From the NCBI GenBank assembly GCA_002479255.1, contig DLMJ01000019.1, positions 28,501-92,500 of the forward strand: a DNA stretch of 64,000 nucleotides, in the 5' to 3' direction. Positions 60,384 to 64,000 of this stretch are shown one piece after another. Below the pieces are notes generated by a model. That model was not told the origin of the DNA and ran no database searches. It worked only from the letters and a program-made list of their open reading frames with translations. A program made the translations under genes and the position numbers. Numbering within the stretch: the first letter of the stretch is position 1; each line of letters begins with the position of its first letter. Source of the DNA: Candidatus Binatus soli. GTDB taxonomy: Bacteria > Desulfobacterota > Binatia > Binatales > Binataceae.

Positions 60384-62539
60384 CAGCGGGAATCCGCGCC
60401 GAGGAATGGCGTCGTCATCTCGGGCGGCGGCGAAGATTTAAGTTGCCTGGCCGCAGCCTCGACTTGAGCGCGATCGAAAATAACCAGGATCGGGGCGAGC
60501 TGATCCTCGGACGGCGAAGACCGGGGATTCCATCGCGACGGCGCTGGATACAGCAACTCGGCTTTGTCCAAATAGCGGTCCAGCAGAGGCTTCACGCCTT
60601 GAGGAGAACCCCACAAGGCGATCCCGATCCGCTTATCTGCCAAAACACCGACTGACCAACTGCTGACCGAATTGGGCGCGGTGGCTATCTGCCAGTCGGG
60701 CGGCAAAAGATTGAGGCGCTTCAGTTCCGGTGCGGATAGCTTGAGGGGATCGTTTCCACCGGCGATATAGTCTGCCGTGGCTGCGAGAACAGTATCAAAC
60801 CTGAGCGCGAGCGCACGCGCCTCGATCTCGGCTCCGGTCAATTTCGCATATGCCGCGAATTTTCCCGGCGGAATTTTGTAAATTAACACACCGCCGGACT
60901 GTTCGGCGGCCACTCCGAGCGATGCGAGCGCCGGTTCGAGTGTGTCGAATCGTTCGTATGATGGGTCGGCGACGATAGCGGTCACATCGAACCGCGCCAG
61001 GTACGCTTTGAGCTGATCGCCGGCTTCCGGCAGGTCTGTCTGGCCGTAAAATAGATCCACGATCGGCATCCGCACGAACTCGAATGGCGAGTTTCTCGTC
61101 CATCCGCCGGCCATCCTGAAGTACATGTCGCTCTGCGCCTGCCAGTACATGCTTTTGCCAGTGTGCGGGAACGGCAATGGTAGGATGATCTCGCGTGGTG
61201 AGAGTTCTTTTTCATACAGTCTATCGGCGAAGAACGCGGGAGGGTCGAGCCTGCTTACCCAGAAGGAGGTGCTCGGATTTGGCGCGAAGAACAAAACGAT
61301 CAACGCGGCAGTTAAATTTTTCGTTGATGACCGTACCGACGCACTGCTGAGCCAGATAGCCGCGATCAGCGAAATTAAGAGCGCCGTGTACACAGAGAAT
61401 CTCACCGGCAGCGCGATCGAAATCAGCGGCAACCGCCCGACAATCGCCCACGGCATCGGAAATATCGCAGATCCCCCCACGCGCAGCGCTGGCCCGAGCG
61501 AAGCGACAATGGCAATCGCGAGCATCGTAATCAGGAAGCTGCCCGCCGATGTGCGCCACGCAGCCCGCCAGTAAGCCTCGATTACGATGAGCAGCGGGAT
61601 TCCGATGTAAGCTGCGTTCTCGTAAATGTCCGCGCCAAACGTTCCTGTTATTGCCCGCGCGAATCCAAAGGCGCCGAGGAGATTCGTCTCAGTGGGAATG
61701 AAGAAATTGAGCAGGTCTGCGGTGAAATTGCCGGGTGACCAAATCGGACCGTGAGGGAAGCCGAGAGCGAAGAGATAGTAGAGGTATGGCGAGACGACGA
61801 TCATCGCGATCGCGTAAGCCGCAGCCAGAGAACCAATCAGGCCGAGTAATCTTGCCCGCGTTTCGCCGCCGAAAAAAACGATGGCGATCAACAGGGCGAA
61901 TCCGCCGAAGACGGTCATGGTCGCGAAGAGTTCGATCCCGCAGAGAAATTGCACTATCAGGAGCGCCGCAATCTCGAGCGTGAAGCGCCGCGCTGAAATC
62001 TCGCCGTCGAGGCGGCGAAGCCCTGTCAACGCTGCGAGCGGAACCGGAAAGGCAAGTATCAAATTCAAATGGCCCCCCAGCATCTGACCCAACATGTACG
62101 GCGAGAAGCCGAAGATGTAACCGCCGAGGATTGACGGCCAGAAGGCGCCGGTGACGCGACGGCATAGCAGAAATGCCGAAAGCGTGGCGAGCGGGAGCGC
62201 GACGAGACAGAGAATGTTGTAAGCTGCGGCTTCGCCGAACCAGCACCCAATCGGAATTGCGACCCATGCCGGAAGCGGTATGAACGCTGACCATGCGAGA
62301 TTGAATCCGAGCGGCGCCCACAACAGATCAGTCAAAAAAGGGTTGACACGATGATCAAGCGCGTACCGCCACCATCGCATGAACCACATGTATATGGGAG
62401 GGTCGGCTTCACGCCCGATGTAAGCGGTCGTCAGATGGCCTGCGAGACCACGCCCAAACAGAAGAATCGACAAGGCGAGAAAGAACACGAAGGCTGCGGT
62501 CCGCTCATATCGGCCGTAGTGGCTATTGACGTGAGCCAT
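60383..62539 (-). CDS. Polytopic membrane protein, GT-C glycosyltransferase-like (paralog 1)
   Basis: 718 residues with the same architecture as the next gene: GREADPPIYMWFMRWWRYAL in the first loop, FLLCRRVTGAFWPSILGGYI, GFSPYMLGQMLGG, then a C-terminal soluble region with AYLARFDVTAIVADP. It is the first of a translationally coupled pair and lies 21 nt after the aroF-type gene. I cannot name a family beyond the GT-C/YfhO-like membrane group. Confidence 0.75.
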   Translation of the reverse strand: MAHVNSHYGRYERTAAFVFFLALSILLFGRGLAGHLTTAYIGREADPPIYMWFMRWWRYALDHRVNPFLTDLLWAPLGFNLAWSAFIPLPAWVAIPIGCWFGEAAAYNILCLVALPLATLSAFLLCRRVTGAFWPSILGGYIFGFSPYMLGQMLGGHLNLILAFPVPLAALTGLRRLDGEISARRFTLEIAALLIVQFLCGIELFATMTVFGGFALLIAIVFFGGETRARLLGLIGSLAAAYAIAMIVVSPYLYYLFALGFPHGPIWSPGNFTADLLNFFIPTETNLLGAFGFARAITGTFGADIYENAAYIGIPLLIVIEAYWRAAWRTSAGSFLITMLAIAIVASLGPALRVGGSAIFPMPWAIVGRLPLISIALPVRFSVYTALLISLIAAIWLSSASVRSSTKNLTAALIVLFFAPNPSTSFWVSRLDPPAFFADRLYEKELSPREIILPLPFPHTGKSMYWQAQSDMYFRMAGGWTRNSPFEFVRMPIVDLFYGQTDLPEAGDQLKAYLARFDVTAIVADPSYERFDTLEPALASLGVAAEQSGGVLIYKIPPGKFAAYAKLTGAEIEARALALRFDTVLAATADYIAGGNDPLKLSAPELKRLNLLPPDWQIATAPNSVSSWSVGVLADKRIGIALWGSPQGVKPLLDRYLDKAELLYPAPSRWNPRSSPSEDQLAPILVIFDRAQVEAAARQLKSSPPPEMTTPFLGADSR

Positions 62540-62560
62540 TATGTTAGGAGGGGCGCGAAG

Positions 62561-63637
62561 CTATGCGCGATGACTCGTGGCTGAGGTCGCGCCTGTGGCG
62601 TCCAGTGCGGAGGCGGCGTCGAGGATGCATTGCTCGGTCGTCGGCCAATCGATGCACGGGTCGGTGACGGAGACGCCGTACTTGAGCTTGGTGCGATCCG
62701 AGCTGAGCGGTTGGTTACCGGCTTCGATATTGCTCTCGAGCATCGCGCCCATGATCGCGCGACTGCCAGCGCGCACCTGATCAATCAGCGTCCGCAGCAC
62801 CGCGGGCTGTTTGGTGAAGTCCTTGCTCGTCTGCGCGTGCGAGCAATCCACCATCATGCGCGGCTCCAGCGCGGCGCTCGCGAGCATCCGGCGGCATTCC
62901 TCGATACTGGCGGCGTCGTAGTTCGGCTTGCGTCCGCCGCGGAGCACGATGTGAGTATCGGGATTTCCCGAGGTGCGGATCACAGCCGAGATTCCGTCCT
63001 GGGTGATGCCGAGAAAAGAATGCGGCCGGCGCGCCGATTGAATTGCGTTGATCGCAACCTGCAGATTTCCTTCCGTCGTGTTCTTGAATCCGACCGGCAT
63101 CGACAACCCGCTCGCCATCTCGCGATGGGTCTGCGACTCGGTCGTGCGTGCGCCGATCGCGGCCCACGCGACCAGGTCCGCGATATACTGCGGCGTGATC
63201 GGATCGAGCAGTTCGGTCCCCGCCGCGAGGCCCATCCGATTTATTTCGATCAACAATCGGCGTGCGATGCGCAATCCTTCACGCATATCGCAGCTGTCGT
63301 CCATGTGCGGATCGTTGATGAGCCCCTTCCATCCCACGGTCGTGCGCGGCTTTTCGAAGTACACGCGCATGATCACGTGGAGCCGATCCGAGGTGGCGTC
63401 CTTCAGCTTCGCCAGCCGCCGGGCATAATCGATCGCGGCGTCGGGGTCGTGTATCGAACACGGGCCGACTATGCACAGCATCCTGCGGTCCCGCCCCGCC
63501 AGGATTTCGCGAATCGTCTGGCGCGCCTCGACCACGGTCTGCGCAATTCCCTCGTCCACCGGCATCTCGTTCTTGAGCAGATTCGGCGCGATCAGCGGTT
63601 CGGTGGCGAGAACGTGGACATCCTGAATTTGACGCAT
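62561..63637 (-). CDS. aroF: DAHP synthase (3-deoxy-7-phosphoheptulonate synthase), AroF/G type
   Basis: 358 residues of the AroFGH class. Motifs include CIVGPCSIHDP, VYFEKPRTTVGWKG(LINDP), TELLDPITPQYIADL and GARTTESQTHREMASG, and the metal-binding residues are in VDCSHAQTSKD. It condenses PEP and erythrose 4-phosphate, the first shikimate step. The feedback amino acid is not deducible. AGGGG precedes the ATG (63637). It heads a - strand run with the two GT-C-like membrane proteins. Confidence 0.95.
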   Translation of the reverse strand: MRQIQDVHVLATEPLIAPNLLKNEMPVDEGIAQTVVEARQTIREILAGRDRRMLCIVGPCSIHDPDAAIDYARRLAKLKDATSDRLHVIMRVYFEKPRTTVGWKGLINDPHMDDSCDMREGLRIARRLLIEINRMGLAAGTELLDPITPQYIADLVAWAAIGARTTESQTHREMASGLSMPVGFKNTTEGNLQVAINAIQSARRPHSFLGITQDGISAVIRTSGNPDTHIVLRGGRKPNYDAASIEECRRMLASAALEPRMMVDCSHAQTSKDFTKQPAVLRTLIDQVRAGSRAIMGAMLESNIEAGNQPLSSDRTKLKYGVSVTDPCIDWPTTEQCILDAASALDATGATSATSHRA

Positions 63638-63666
63638 AGATGGCCCCTATTTTTATCCGAAAGGAC

Positions 63667-63683
63667 GCGGCTAACAAAGCCGC
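63667..63683 (-). promoter_or_regulatory. Leader hairpin upstream of DAHP synthase
   Basis: GCGGCT and AGCCGC form a perfect 6-bp stem with a 5-nt loop, about 30 nt upstream of the DAHP synthase ATG on the - strand. A TATTAT (minus strand, around 63695-63700) lies upstream and could be a -10 element. No T tract follows, so it is not an intrinsic terminator. Regulatory role is conjecture. Confidence 0.3.
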
Positions 63684-63742
63684 TGCCTATTGGGCATAAT
63701 ACCGTTCGAATCGAATCCCTGGACCCGACGCAGAATGCCGTG

Positions 63743-64000
63743 ATGGAAGAAAAGGGCGAACCGCAACCGAACCCAGAAGGGCGGCATAAGAGCGGCGAAC
63801 CGCCTGCAGTCGGCCGGCCGCCGCGACTCCTCCGCGTCAGGCTCTGGCAGGCGATCGCGGGGATGTCTGTTGCCGTCGCACTCGCGTCACTCATCGTGAT
63901 GTCCGAACTCGCCGGCTCGCTCGCGCGACGCACCAACTATGTGAATCGCCGCGTAGCTGCTCTGAATGCGACCGTCCGCGATCTACGCCGCCAGACGGCG
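63743..64000 (+). CDS. Anti-sigma-factor-like membrane protein, N-terminal part (3' end outside window)
   Basis: 86 codons are visible from ATG 63743: a charged Pro/Glu-rich cytoplasmic start, one hydrophobic segment (LWQAIAGMSVAVALASLIVM) and a following Arg-rich helix (RRVAALNATVRDLRRQTA). This layout resembles RskA-type anti-sigma factors, but only the anchor region is in view. An in-frame GTG is one codon earlier. It is divergent from the DAHP synthase gene. Confidence 0.55.
   Translation, partial: MEEKGEPQPNPEGRHKSGEPPAVGRPPRLLRVRLWQAIAGMSVAVALASLIVMSELAGSLARRTNYVNRRVAALNATVRDLRRQTA

Overview
The window is GC-rich bacterial chromosomal DNA, cut at both ends. The ribosomal protein order (tuf, then S10-spc-alpha with secY-adk-map-infA-rpmJ inside and rpoA-rplQ at the end), the HpnI/HpnJ-type hopanoid genes, a deazaflavin (F420)-type reductase, a CpaM/HgcAB-like corrinoid pair and many outer-membrane or periplasmic functions fit a Gram-negative, 'deltaproteobacterial-grade' soil or sediment lineage. 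Candidatus Binatota/Desulfobacterota_B is my best guess. That assignment is inference from gene content, not a search result.

Layout. 1-16080: one long + strand run from the 3' end of tuf through about 30 ribosomal and associated genes, with 0-20 nt gaps and many overlaps, closed by a strong intrinsic terminator after rplQ. 16116-22716: a small hypothetical gene, the tldD/tldE protease pair, clpB and a secreted mono-heme cytochrome c. 22990-28538: a tripartite HME-RND metal efflux operon (outer membrane channel, adaptor, pump) behind a Fur-box-like sequence. 28672-33113: an SMP-30 lactonase, then on the - strand an HpnJ-like radical SAM enzyme, an HpnI-like glycosyltransferase and an EamA-type transporter. 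33280-42011: an accessory stretch with a methyltransferase, a Ddn-like F420 reductase, a 3.2 kb block bounded by ~102 bp direct repeats (SpoIIAA-like protein, fused HgcA/HgcB-like corrinoid-ferredoxin protein, translationally coupled SAM methyltransferase, DUF4336), then DUF2252, an ICMT-like membrane protein, a radical SAM/SPASM enzyme and PdxH. 42167-49268: a secreted S53 protease, an HpnL/LPG-synthase-like flippase, an ArnT-like glycosyltransferase and gamma-glutamyltransferase. 49433-53826: enoyl-CoA hydratase, then a stress cluster (Usp, Hsp20, Lon-like protease). 53945-55502: a convergent type II restriction-modification pair. 55988-64000: a secreted PLD-type nuclease, nicotinate phosphoribosyltransferase, two tandem paralogous polytopic membrane proteins, DAHP synthase and the start of an anti-sigma-factor-like membrane protein.

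The most interesting locus is 34669-37971. The methyltransferase stop overlaps the start of the HgcA-HgcB-like fusion by ATGA. The fusion keeps the cap-helix cysteine (NVWCAA) but not the following GK of mercury-methylating HgcA, and its first ferredoxin motif lacks one cysteine. The block is bracketed by near-identical direct repeats. This points to a corrinoid-dependent methyl-transfer system of unknown substrate that is related to, but distinct from, mercury methylation.
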